This document shows, piece after piece, positions 47,906 through 58,625 of a DNA stretch of 64,000 nucleotides. The position numbers and the translations under genes are program-made. Position 1 is the first letter of the stretch. Each line of letters begins with the position of its first letter. The notes below the pieces were generated by a model. It worked only from the letters and a program-made list of their open reading frames with translations, did no database searches and had not been told where the DNA came from. This stretch comes from Medicago truncatula (taxonomy: Eukaryota; Streptophyta; Magnoliopsida; Fabales; Fabaceae), in assembly GCF_003473485.1 (NCBI RefSeq), contig NC_053043.1, positions 4,908,001 to 4,972,000 on the forward strand. The letters run 5' to 3'.

Positions 47906-50057
47906 AAGTGGCTTCCTGAGCATGATCAAGACATAAAGAAGACTTATCATCATAAGGCATCTGATGGGTACCAAAATACAATGTATCGGGTACGAAGAGG
48001 AATGGACAAAGGCGAATGGATCCCTGCTCTATTGCGTGAAAAATTGGAACAAAATTGGGAAGATAGTAAATGGAAGGACAAAGCAGCAGTTAATAAGCGA
48101 AATAGAAGATCCTCTAATGGTCCATTGCACACTTGTGGGTCAATTCCAACAATTGAACATTCTAAAAGATTAGTAAGTAAACAAATTATATTTGCAGTAA
48201 AACATAGTGATTTAAATTAATAATAATACTAATCTATTTATTTTGTACTATAGAAAACTGACTCAAACATGACTCCAAGTTGTTGGGAAGTGTATCTAAA
48301 GACACACAAAATGAAAGGTGATCCATCAAAGTGGGTATCCTCCCAATCTCAAATGATTGCGGTAAGTTACAATTCGATGATATTATCATTTCCAGTCCTT
48401 TGTCAAATGAACATAAAACAATTGAAAATTTTCTAGAATTAGTTATATCCTTTTGTGGACTTGGTATGCTGGTGGCAAGTCAAGGTAATTGGAAAAACTT
48501 CAAAATTAGTATTTATAATTGTCCTCATGTGTATTGATGCATGCTGCTACACTATAACTCTGCCATCATGTGCTATAATTGTTTTTGGTTATCTAATCAT
48601 GTATATTGTTGTATATTACATGCTTTTGTGCCATAATTTTTAATGTTATGCATGCTTATTATTGTTCGTCAGGTTCTGACATCTGAACATGATAATCTAA
48701 TGTTTCTTCACTTGGAAAGAAGTCATGATAACTTGGTTATTAGTTAAAAACTAGTTTTAATTTGTTTAACTTGTTATTGGTTGGTTTATATATAAATTTA
48801 ATTGTAGTAATTGATTTAATTTCATATTTTTGTACGTAAGAGTTAAGACAAACTCTAATTTTGTAGGATGAATATGAAAGACGGATTTTTGAAAGGAACT
48901 CACAACAAACAGAGGGGGATGATGTGTCTAATGACCATCAGTCAGACAACTTCATCTTCTTGGACGTAGTTGGAGGAGTCGACAAGAAAGGACGTATTTA
49001 TGGTTTGGGGACAGAGGTAGGAAAATACAAGCCTTCTTCATCCAGGTCATCTGATGGCATCTCACCATCTGAATATGAGGACTGCAATATCTAAAATGTC
49101 AGCTGAAAACATGGAACTCAAGGAGCGGTTGAAGACTAACGAGGAATTGATTCGTGCATCACAGGAGGAGTCACGTTTAGCTCGAGAGCAGGCACAACAG
49201 TCACAGGAGGATTCACGATTGCTCCGAGAGCAGTCCCAGAAATTAATGGAGTCTTTTACACAATGCCATTCGCATCTATCTCCTCATCAACCTCATCGTT
49301 CGAGTTAGGATTAACATCTGTGTCCACCTACTTGATTATTTATCATATTATTTTGAAAATTTAATTATAACTTTTAGTTTAAAGTAAATGTTCTAATACT
49401 ATTTAGTAATTATTTCAATATATTTTGATGCAAAGGATAAGTAGTGTGATTCTTGTGAACGCAATCAAAAAGGTTTTTTATCAAATATTAATGTAATTTT
49501 TATCGTATTTTATCATATTAATATATTTTATCTTGTGATTTTTCATCACCTTGTTTTATATTCCAAAAGTGTTTTGAGAAATATTTGAGAAATTTTCTAA
49601 ACTAATTTTAAGAGGAAAAAAAAAAAAAACTTATTTGTGACGGAAAATATGAAAGTCACAAAATTTTTATCTTGCATTGTTGCGTCGGATTCAATAGCGA
49701 CGCTATTCAAATTCTCAGATATTTTGCGACGGGATTGTTCTCTCAGTTAATTGCAACGGTTTTTTCCCTCAGTAATTTGTGACGGATATTTTTAACGTCG
49801 GTATTTTGTGACGGAAAACTGGGTGACATATATCCATAATGTGGGATGCTTAGCGACGGAATTTTGGTATTTGCGACCGTATCCGAGCCGTCGCAATCAG
49901 TGACGTAGTTGATATTCCGTCGGTCAGTTTTTTCGACCCCCATTATAACGACGGATTCTCGAAGCGTCGCAACCCCGTCACAAAGTCGTTTGCTACGGAC
50001 TTTTAACTCGTTTGCGACGGAAAACAACCGTCGCTAAATACGAGTTTTCTAGTAGTG
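47906..50057 (+). mobile_element. En/Spm (CACTA) transposon remnant inside the copia element
   Basis: The right end is exact: on the - strand CACTACTAGAAAACTCG starts at 50057. It is followed inward by many copies of a tttgcgacgg-like motif in both orientations (49640-50040), the subterminal repeats of CACTA elements. The + strand coding parts are 47981-48170 (LREKLEQNWEDSKW, NKRNRRSS, LHTCGSIPTIEHSKRL), 48255-48360 (NMTPSCWEVYLKTHKMKGDP) and 48866-49308 (a Gln/Glu/Arg-rich coiled coil such as RASQEESRLAREQAQQ). They match the plant Ptta/En/Spm transposase-associated family (Transposase_24). No left end or TNP2-type transposase is present, so the element is truncated. The left border lies between 47897 and 47975. 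Confidence 0.8.
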
Positions 50058-50345
50058 ATAGCCTTGAGCCAGTAATAAAGCAGTGAGCCTTTCATACCAT
50101 TTTCTACTGGCCTGCTTTAAACCATAGAGAGATTTAATCAATTTGCAAACTTGATTAGGTTTAGAATCTTTAATTCCTGAAGGTAATTGCACGTACACAT
50201 CCTCTTGCAATTCACCATGAAGAAATGCATTGTTTACATCAAGTTGATGTATAAACCAATGGTGAATAGATGCCAAAGCAATTACCAGTCCGACTGTAGT
50301 AAGCTTGGCAATAGGAGAGTAAGTGTCAAAGTAGTCTAAACTCTC
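50058..50345 (-). pseudogene. Ty1/copia polyprotein: N-terminal reverse transcriptase part
   Basis: - strand: LDYFDTYSPIAKLTTV, then IHQLDVNNAFLHGELQEDVY, and KLIKSLYGLKQASRKWYERL. It continues in sense into the fragment at 47210-47905 once the En/Spm remnant is disregarded. Integrase and gag are not found beyond 50345. Confidence 0.85.
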
Positions 50346-50383
50346 AATTTATACATCAAATTTAAATTAAATAAAAGATAAAT

Positions 50384-50763
50384 TGAGAATAATAGAATTG
50401 AATATGATAGAAATATTTAACATTTGCTTTTTTTTGCGTCAACCCTCTGATCGCAGGGAAAATGGTTTTAGTAACCAGAGTTCATCATTGAGGTAAGGAT
50501 AGTCTAGTCAAAAGTTGTTACATTAATAATCGAACTCGGATTCTTGAATGATTCGTCTTTGGTGAAGTCCATTACCCACCTGAGATCAATTGCTTTGTTT
50601 TGTTTATACTTTTTTTTTTGGTAGATAGGTTTATACTTTAAACTCTAAGAAAAAGAATTGTTGGCCATATAGAAGAAGAACGTTACTGAAAATTTTACTT
50701 TTTATCGGAGAACTATCGATAAAATACTTGAATTTATTTTTATGAAAAATGAATAGCAAAACT
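50384..50763. repeat. Left copy of a 375-bp direct repeat (contains a SINE)
   Basis: Nearly identical to 56692-57071; both start gaataatXgaattgaatatg and end tgaaXagcaaaac. Inside, on the - strand, is a tRNA-like SINE with gatctcaggtgggtaatgg (box A) and gagttcgattatt (box B) and a poly(A) tail. Confidence 0.9.
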
Positions 50764-52146
50764 TTTTGGCATCATGTAGTCTGTAAATATTTAGCAGTGA
50801 CTCACTTTTTGCACGTCTTGTGCAGGGTGTTTCATGTGCAGTTCTAATATATCTCATTTTAACTTGTGCAAAAAAAAATAATTCGGGTATATATAACCAA
50901 GTTTACATGAAAATTATGGTAGCCGAGTTTGCATGGAAATTAGGGTATTCTGTTTGTAAACGTATTAAATAAGTGTAGAAAATATTGTCAAAAAAAAAAA
51001 GCAACATGATAGGAATGAAATAAAGGCATAAAATTGGTTCAAAAAATAATGTACAAAATATTGTCAAAAAAAAAAAGTATAAAATAGAAGGCATCAAACA
51101 TGATCATTGATATGCTCATAGTTTCTAAAACAAACGTGCAACATCAAATAAGTGTAGAAAATATTTTCTTAAAAAAAAAAAAAGGCAAGAGAATTGGAAT
51201 GAAATTGGTGTGATGAATTTTTTAGATGAAATTTATTAGGTTAAATAATTGCAAACCTAATAAAGCAAATAAGCGGAAAAAAATTTAGGTTAAACTAGAT
51301 TTTTGACTCGTGCTCCGCTCGGGTTTATTGTAAAGGGATTGACATAAGAATAATAAAATGCAATATATAATAGGTAACAGTGAAAAAATAACATGTGATA
51401 ATCCATAATAGACAAAAGAAAACACTTCATAAAATGTATGAAATCAAAAAATATTATAAAAGAAAATTCAGTAATCCTATCAATAATTCGAGTATATATA
51501 ACCAAGTTTACATGGAAATTAGGGTAGCCGGAAAAAAAGTATAAGATAGAAGGCATCAAACGTGATCATTGATATGCTCATAGTTTCTAGAACAGAAGTG
51601 CAGCATCAAATAAGTGTAGAAAATATTTTCTTCAAAAAAAAAAGCAAGAGGATAGGAATGAAATGGGTGCGATGCATTTTTTAGATGAAATTTGTTAGGT
51701 TAAATAATTGCAAACCTAATAAAGCAAATGAGCGGGAAAAAAATTAGGTTAAATTGCTGCATACGTAACAAAATTAATAAATAAGGATAAGGATAAGTGT
51801 AGAAAACATTTTCTTTAAAAAAAAAGCAAGAGGATAGGAATGAAATTGGTGTGATGCATTTTTTTAGATGGAATTTGTTAGGTTAAATAATTTGAAACCT
51901 AATAAAACAAATGAGCGAGAAAAAATTAAGTTAAATTGTTGCACGTAACAAAATTAATAAATAAGGATAAGTGTAGAAAATATTTTCTTCAAAAAAAAAA
52001 GGCAAGAGGATAGGAATGAAATTGGTGCGATGCATTTTTTTAGATTAAATTAAATTTGTTAAATTAAATAATTGTAAACCTAATAAAGCAAATGAGCGGG
52101 AAAAATTTAGGTTAAATTGCTGCAGACGTAACAAAATTAATAAATA
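50764..52146. repeat. Minisatellite-like array left of the Helitron
   Basis: Diverged units of about 170-185 bp starting 'ataagtgtagaaaatatttt' (near 51150, 51610, 51795 and 51967), with gcaagaggataggaatgaaa, gtgcgatgcattttttagat and ttgcaaacctaataaagcaa in order. A larger block (50876-51140) recurs at 51484-51605. A second Helitron-type end lies at 51295. No coding capacity. Confidence 0.8.
51295..51325 (-). mobile_element. Possible second Helitron 3' end
   Basis: On the - strand: acccgagcggagcacgagt, an imperfect hairpin, then caaaaat and CTAG followed by T. The layout matches the end at 52147. Confidence 0.4.
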
Positions 52147-52411
52147 CTAGACCATTGACCCGTGCTAACGCACGTGTCATTTAAAAAAGATAATTTTCAC
52201 TGAAAAATAAGACAATGTAGTTCGCGTGAATCTAAAAATTGTCGTGAATCAAAGCATAATGTCAATATCAAAGACTTTGTTATTGTTCCATAATTCTAGT
52301 ACGTAGTTCCTGTTACTTTAAAATAACATATAATTTTGAAAGGGAAATTGAAGTTCGTTGACATGCAAATAGTTTCAATAAGTAAGAAAATGAACAGTAC
52401 ACAAAAAAGTC

Positions 52412-54072
52412 CTACACATTACGAAAAACTTCTCTGTAGACCACATTTGATGCAACATCGATATCATCGTCGTCGTCGTCATTAATCAATATTTTTAAAC
52501 CACCCCTCGAAGTAACCCGTGATATTGCGACGTACAATTGTCCATGTGAAAAAATAGGAGACGGTAGGTAGACACCAACATGTTCTAGCGACTGACCCTG
52601 ACTCTTGTTAATAGTCATTGAAAATGAGACAGATATCGGAAACTGCCTTCGTTTAAATTTGAAAGGAATTCTATTATCAGATGGTGTTAGCGATAACCTT
52701 GGAATAAACACCTTCTCACCGATATTAGAACCAGATATTACCCGTCCTTCGAGCACAAATTTTCCCATCTTTGTAATTATCAATCTCGTACCGTTACATA
52801 AGCCCAAACTTTGATCCATGTTCCTGAGTAACATGACAGGTGCTCCTACTTTCAGTCGCAACCGATGATTTGGCAATTTGGACGCCACAATGGTGTTGAG
52901 GAATTCAGGAGTGTGGATGTCATCTACGGCGTCACCATCTATGTTTTTATGATAAGGTGTATCGTAACTCAAATAGATTTTTTCTTCACCAGGAATCAAG
53001 TCTAACACATAATCATTAACCTGTTCAACAATGGTATTCTTTGGCGCCAATATTGCTCTACTTTGAAAATATTCTGCTTTACCAATGTTTCCTAACAAAT
53101 TTGGGTAAGTGCTATCAACGATATATGCAATAGGATTACCTGAACTTGGAATAAGCAAGTCGGACGGGATAACAACAGATATGTCAACATCATTGACTTC
53201 CCCAATTGTACCATCCCCAACTCTTAAAACCCAATCAGAAAACAACTTCCTCTCCTCAATGTCTGATTCAGATGCGCTGCTTAGAAGCCTCATATTTTTT
53301 GTAAGTGTAAGGACCTCACAGTACCTCCACAAATGAGATGAGTTAATTGAAGCATTGACAAATTCTGGCCTCGTACTTCCTAGCATTACCGGTAATATTT
53401 GTCTGAAATCTCCACCTAACACAACAACCTTACCACCAAATGGTATGTCCTTGTTTCTTTTGTCAACGGTCTTAAGAACATCTCTCAAAGATCGATCAAG
53501 TGCTTCGAAACAATGCTTGTGCATCATTGGCGCTTCATCCCATATGATAAGTTTAGCCTTGATCAGCAGTGATGCCAACGGTGTATTTGGTGTAACTCCA
53601 CACATAGAGCATTCGTCTATTGTAAAAAGGATACCGAATCTTGAATGTGCAGTTCTTCCACCGGGTATAAGCAAGGCAGCAATCCCACTTGATGCACATG
53701 CCAAAACAATCTCACCATCAGACCTCAAAGCAGCACATAAAGCCCTCCAAATAAATGTCTTCCCAGTACCACCATAACCATACAGGAAGAACAACCCAGG
53801 TTTGTCTTCCTTAACTCTTGTCATTATTTTATCATATACATTACGTTGCTCTGAAGTCATGGTTGACATCATCCGGTCATGTTGAGCAGCTAGTACAGGC
53901 CTATTATAACTCATCTCATCGTGAATCAACCTACTCTCGACATCCGGTACTAAAGATGTATCCGCCTTTGGCATTGGAGGAAAATCAGACAAACTTTTTC
54001 CAAAACTTTGCAACATCGTTTCTAATTCGGCCAACGCATACGCCTTCAACTGCTCATGAGTCAACCGTAAAT
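52412..54072 (-). pseudogene. Helitron PIF1-like helicase, C-terminal part
   Basis: An open frame of about 550 residues. It has Walker A ([13 protein letters not shown]), Walker B ([13 protein letters not shown]), [27 protein letters not shown], and the SF1 end motifs [14 protein letters not shown] and [16 protein letters not shown]. It ends with an Asp run from a GAC/GAT microsatellite, then YREVFRNV. This is the helicase half of the RepHel protein that unwinds DNA in rolling-circle transposition. A splice acceptor (tttcccag|at at 54073) precedes the frame, and [18 protein letters not shown] continues from an upstream exon. I find no such exon nearby, nor the helitron-like N domain or HUH motif, so the gene is a truncated remnant though this exon itself is undamaged. 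Confidence 0.9.
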
Positions 54073-54350
54073 CTGGGAAACAAATGTTTGTTAAAAATCA
54101 GCGTGACTTGTAAATTAAAAATATCCATGTGAAAACAGCAATGTTCATGTCATTTCTCATAATAAACAGACGTGTCGATGCATGTTATTTTTTATTTTTT
54201 TAAACTTGAACAAATAAATTTCTGTGATGTAAATAGTTTTTCCTTCATAATATAAGCAAATTATGAGTATAACAAATATTTGGCACAAACATGGAACCAA
54301 AATTAGATACACGAATGTCATTGCATGTAATCTGAAGAAACAACCGTATA

Positions 54351-54725
54351 TTAGTTTGTTTCCACCAAAAAGTTACTTTAGAGATGTGGATGAAATCTCT
54401 TGGTTACTTGAATGAGAGAAATTAGGATTAGGATTTTAGTTTGTTTCCACCTAAAAAATATTTTAGAGATGTGGATGAAATCTTTAGTAGTTACTTGAAT
54501 GAGAGGAATTAGGATTTTTAGTTTGTTTCCACCCAAAACATATTTTAGAGATGTGGATGAAATCCCGTAATTATTTGAATGAGAGAAATAAGGATTTTAG
54601 TTTGTTTCCACCAAAAAGTTACTTTAGAGATGTGGATGAAATTTCTTAGTTACTTGAATGAGAGAGATTAGGATTAGGATTTTAGTTTGATTTCACCCAA
54701 AACATATTTTAGAGATTAGGATTAG
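54351..54725. repeat. Minisatellite, five units of about 80 bp
   Basis: Units start near 54351, 54437, 54518, 54597 and 54682, each with ttagtttgtttccaccXaaa, tagagatgtggatgaaat and gaatgagagaaattaggat. Lies between the helicase exon and the B3-like gene. Confidence 0.9.
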
Positions 54726-55050
54726 TAATTGTTAGTAATAATGTTACTAAAAGTGTCACCAAAAGGCAGTAATTGTTACTAATAATGTTACTAAAAGCTA
54801 TGCTACTAAAATGCTTCAATAACAAATATAGTTTGAGCAGCACAAACACAAATATATAAATCAAAAACCAAAGCAAGCAAGGCTAAATTATTTATGAAAT
54901 TCAAGGAACATTTGCTAAATTCAAAGACAAAAACATAAATGCTTCCAAAACCCTAAGAAACTAAAACTTAAAATTCAAAGTGGAAAGGTGTTGCACAATT
55001 TATCTAAACATGGACTAATTGTAAATAACATCAAGGTAGATGGTATCATG

Positions 55051-55793
55051 TCACCCAACCATCAGAGCACCCCCTCTAATCTTCACACCTTCACGGAGCC
55101 TGCGAGCTTCCACAAACCTATTCCAACGTCGTCCTATCTTGAAGTGTTCATAAGGAAAAGTTGCAAAATTTAACTCACACACCCATAAGTTACCGCAATC
55201 GTCGATAATATTCACAGTTGTCTTGAGCGTATCAAGCATCTGCGGAACATTGCCGGTGTAAAGTAGAATCTGCAAAATTAGAAATCCATGTAACTTACAT
55301 CAACTAAACGGAAAAGGAATAAAAGAAGTGTTAAGGTGGACACGAAAAGTGTATCATACCATGCAACCTTTAGTAACATCATACTCAGTTAATTTTTTTT
55401 CAAAATCAAGAACCATGTCAGTGATATTGTGACGATAAGCGAGAAGAGATGTTATTGGGGGGAGATAGTCATCGAAAGTTGCTTGCAAATTCATCTTGTC
55501 AAGAAGGAAATGCATAGGGGGATCAAAAACCAGGTAGGGGATACTCTTGTGAAACCTATCAGTCAACTGTATATCAAATTGTCCGTCACCAACAAAAACC
55601 AAGGTAATCCAGGCACCAAGATCGATTCCGTAAAAGTCACGAATCGCTTTCCATCCCTTTGTGAGAAAAATGCTCTGTTTACTCTGTCGACCAATACTTC
55701 AAACTTGTTGGACTTAGGATTAGTCAATATTGCATAGCGCCCAATTTGATCTCCAAAATCACCGCCAAACATGTTTGGCAAGCATACTGCACC
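55051..55793 (-). pseudogene. B3-like (DNA-binding pseudobarrel) gene, frameshifted, 5' end missing
   Basis: Exons 55793-55360 and 55269-55051 with GT-AG borders (acceptor tttttag| before 55793, donor |gtatga, acceptor ttgcag|). The first exon starts AVCLPNMFGGDFGDQIGRYA, then LTNPKSNKFEVLVDRVN. After a frame change near 55680 it continues SIFLTKGWKAIRDFYGID and AWITLVFVGDGQFDIQL, a strand/turn pattern like a B3 domain. The second exon reads VNIIDDCGNLWVCEL and HFKIGRRWNRFVEARRLREG, like a second B3 unit. No start codon or first exon is found upstream. Its place within the Helitron-like borders and its orientation suggest captured host sequence. Family call by pattern only. Confidence 0.55.
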
Positions 55794-55799
55794 CTAAAA

Positions 55800-56188
55800 A
55801 AATAACAAACAAAAACATCACAAACATTGATAAAATAGAATGCAAATAATTAAGAATAGGTATATTTCGCAAAAAACACATACATTAATAGGGTTTTAGA
55901 AAGGTATAAAAGATTAAAATATATTGGTGAGGGTTTAGAAAGAGATTTCGGTTTAGGAGAAATGATTAAAATATATTGGTGAGGGTTTGGAGAAGGGGAG
56001 TTAGGAGATATGGTTTATTATCAATTAGATAGGTTTTAGGAGGAGTGAAGTTAGGAAATCATGGTTAGGGTTTGGAGGAGGGGAATTAGGAAATAAGGTT
56101 AGGTTTTGAAGGAGGGAAAAGTTGCTAAAATATTAGGTTAAAATTAGGGCAACAAAGCTTTGTTTAGGAATAAGAAGAAGGATAAGGA
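55800..56188. other. 5' part of the Helitron-like element
   Basis: G-rich repeats on the + strand (ggtgagggtttggag, ttaggagatatggtt and variants) without coding signal. No promoter identified. Confidence 0.4.
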
Positions 56189-56690
56189 TTGCTGCAGACC
56201 TAACAAAATTAATAAATAAGGATAAGTGTAGAAAATATTTTCTTAAAAAAAAAAAAAGGCAAGAGGATAGGAATGAAATTGGTGCGATGCATTTTTTTAG
56301 ATGGAACTTTTTAGGTTAAATAATTGCAAACCTAATAAAGCAAATGAGCGAGAAAAAATTAATAAATAAGGATAAGTGTAGAAAATATTTTCTTAAAAAC
56401 AAAAGGCAAGAGGATAGGAATTAAATTGGTGCGATGCATTTTTTTAGATGAAATTTTTTAGGTTAAATAACTGTTAACCTAATAAAGCAAATGAACGAGA
56501 AAAAATTAGTTTAAATTGCTGCAGACCTAACAAAATTAATAAATAAGGATAAGTGTAAAAAATATTTTCTTCAAAAAAAAAAGGCAAGAGGATCGGAATG
56601 AAATTGGTGCGATGCATTTTTTTAGATGAAATTTGTTAGGTTAAATAATTGCAAACCTAATAAAGCAAATGAGCGGGAAAAAATTAGGTT
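56189..56690. repeat. Minisatellite-like array right of the Helitron
   Basis: Three units starting near 56219, 56373 and 56552 (ataagtgtagaaaatatttt, gcaagaggataggaat, gtgcgatgcattttttagat), the same family as 50764-52146. Confidence 0.85.
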
Positions 56691-56691
56691 A

Positions 56692-57071
56692 AATTGAGAA
56701 TAATGGAATTGAATATGATAGAAATATTTAACATTTTTTTTTTTGTCAACCCTCTGATCGCAGGGAAAATGGTTTTAGTAACCAAGAGTTCGTCATTGAG
56801 GTAAGGATAGTCTAGTCAAAAGTTGTTCCATTTAATAATTGAACTCGGATTCTCTTGGACGATTCGTCTTTGGTGAAGTCCATTAACCACCTGAGATCAA
56901 TTGCTTTGTTTTATTTATACTTTCTTTTTGGTAGATAGGTTTATACTTTAAACTCTAAGAAAATAAATTGTTGGCCATATAGAAGAAGAACGTTACTGAA
57001 AATTTTACTTTTTATCGAAGAACTATCGATAAAATACTTGAATTTATTTTTATGAAAAATGAAAAGCAAAA
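56692..57071. repeat. Right copy of the 375-bp direct repeat
   Basis: By eye about 95% identical to 50384-50763 including the internal SINE. The flanking sequences differ on the right side, so the repeat unit ends at 'agcaaaact'. Confidence 0.9.
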
Positions 57072-57756
57072 CTAAAATAACATAACCTCTTCTTCTGAAA
57101 AAATATAACTTAACTATACCCCTTTCACCGTAGAATTTTTTAGAATTTGTATCCTCTCATGTTTCTTTCATACATGAGGGTCAAGTTTAACATCAACAAA
57201 AACAAAAAGTACATCATCAATAAAAACATATGAAATCCCTATTTTTTGTTTTGAAGTTCATAAACACAATAAAATTAATATAGATTTCATTTTTCAATCA
57301 AATCTAGTAAAATCTTTTATGTAAGGGTATTTAATTAGGAAAATCTAATTGTTTAGGGGCTTGCTTGCTTCTTTGGCAAGTTTCCTTTGCTTAAAAAAAA
57401 AAAAAGGAAAATCTAATTGTTATAATTACCGTAAAAAAATAGGAACATGTTAACCTGTGTCTTTTAGGCCGAAGTTAAAAAATAGATAGAAATACTTCTT
57501 TGAAAATTGTATTCAATATCCTAAGACTTTATTTGGGTGTTTAGATGTGAGGGTAAAGAAAGCTTTGAAGGGTTGAGAATATAGGGGAAAATAGTAAAAT
57601 CTTTTACATTTTTTGAAAGAGAAATTTTTTAAAGAGAGATAAATTAATGTTTTATGATTGATATATTTTTAATTTTAAGAATATTATAACTATATAGATT
57701 AAATTTGAAGAATTCATGTAAGCCTTCCAAAACCCTCATCCAATACAATTTTTTAG
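57072..57756. other. AT-rich spacer
   Basis: No gene or bounded element. The repeated phrase 'ggaaaatctaattgtt' occurs twice near 57338 and 57405. Confidence 0.4.
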
Positions 57757-58105
57757 GGTGCGTTTGTTTCAAGTTATATTTGTAGATTTCTAAGAATAAA
57801 ATGATAGAAGTATACATGCATATATTTGTTACAAGTTTGCTAAATTTTATTCCAAGTATAAAATGTTTCTGGGAATAGAAAAAAAATTCCAAAGAATATG
57901 GTGGGAATAAAGTTTCCATGAAGATATGAATCAATTCATGTGTAACTACCTATTATAATCCATATTTTTATGGTTCCTGAAAATATTAAAATGTTAACCA
58001 AACATCTTTTATCCAAATACCTTGGAATAAAATTCGCATCTTTATATTCCAAGGAATGTTATTCCTATAAATAAATTTGGTAAATTTTAAACAAACACAC
58101 CTTTA
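57757..58105. mobile_element. MITE with 'GGGTGCGTTTGTTTCAAG' ends
   Basis: Left end agggtgcgtttgtttcaagt and right end ttaaacaaacacacctt are complementary; the interior is rich in ggaataaaatt/aattttattcc. A relative begins at 63716. Non-coding. Confidence 0.6.
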
Positions 58106-58220
58106 GTTTCTCAAATGAGGATGATTTTATATTATAAAGAAAAATGAACCCTCAAAGTCTTTTCCTCTCAATGTTATTTATTTCTTCCACTTGCTCCTCC
58201 CTTTCTTTCCAAACTTAGAA

Positions 58221-58625
58221 GTGTAGTGTCTGAGGTTCGAACCCCGACATACAGGGCCGTCTTAACAAATTCATAGGTCCAGTTTTAATTTTATAAGGGA
58301 TAAAAAAAAAAAAAATTCAGGGCCCCAAAAAATTAAATAAGTTATTTAAAAAAAATATTAGAAATCACACTTTGGTGGGTCTTGAACACATGACCTCACA
58401 CTCAACAAAAAATGGCGACGCCACTAAAGCAAGCTGTACAAATTCAAAAAATTTGCTTTTAATAGATATATAACCATTATTTTCATGTCTTACATATAAA
58501 AAAAAAATATTTTAGGCCCCAAAAAATTGGAGGCCCGGTGTCGTCGCCCAGCCTCGACGGGCTATGGGCCGGCCCTGCCTGCATATAAAATGCAATATCC
58601 CTACCAACTGAGTCAAGCTCACAGG
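58221..58625 (-). mobile_element. tRNA-derived SINE, split by a hAT-like element
   Basis: Box B part (ggttcgaaccccg, 58234-58246) and box A part (ccaactgagtcaagctcaca, 58602-58621) are 350 bp apart only because of the 58252-58577 insertion. Confidence 0.7.
58252..58577. mobile_element. hAT-like non-autonomous element
   Basis: Ends cagggccg...cggccctg, flanked by ccgacata and cctgcata (8 bp, two mismatches). The interior repeats ggccccaaaaaatta. No transposase. Confidence 0.75.

Larger units (their letters stand above)
52147..56188 (-). mobile_element. Helitron-like element carrying a helicase tail and a B3-like gene
   Basis: Read on the - strand, the 3' end is a hairpin (cacgtgcgttagcacggg) followed by caatggt and CTAG at 52150-52147, with T next, as expected of Helitrons inserted at A/T. 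The 5' end is less sure: a TC at 56188-56187 where the flanking array resumes (ttgctgcagacctaacaaaa). Contents in - strand order: spacer, B3-like gene, minisatellite, C-terminal helicase. The Rep/HUH part is absent, so it is non-autonomous if these borders are right. Confidence 0.6.

Noticed and set aside
53355-53777. 140-codon ORF on the + strand
   Set aside because: Antisense shadow of the helicase frame.
50384-57071. LTR retrotransposon with 375-bp LTRs
   Set aside because: Repeats lack TG...CA ends, primer binding site and polypurine tract, and the interior encodes a Helitron helicase, not gag/pol.
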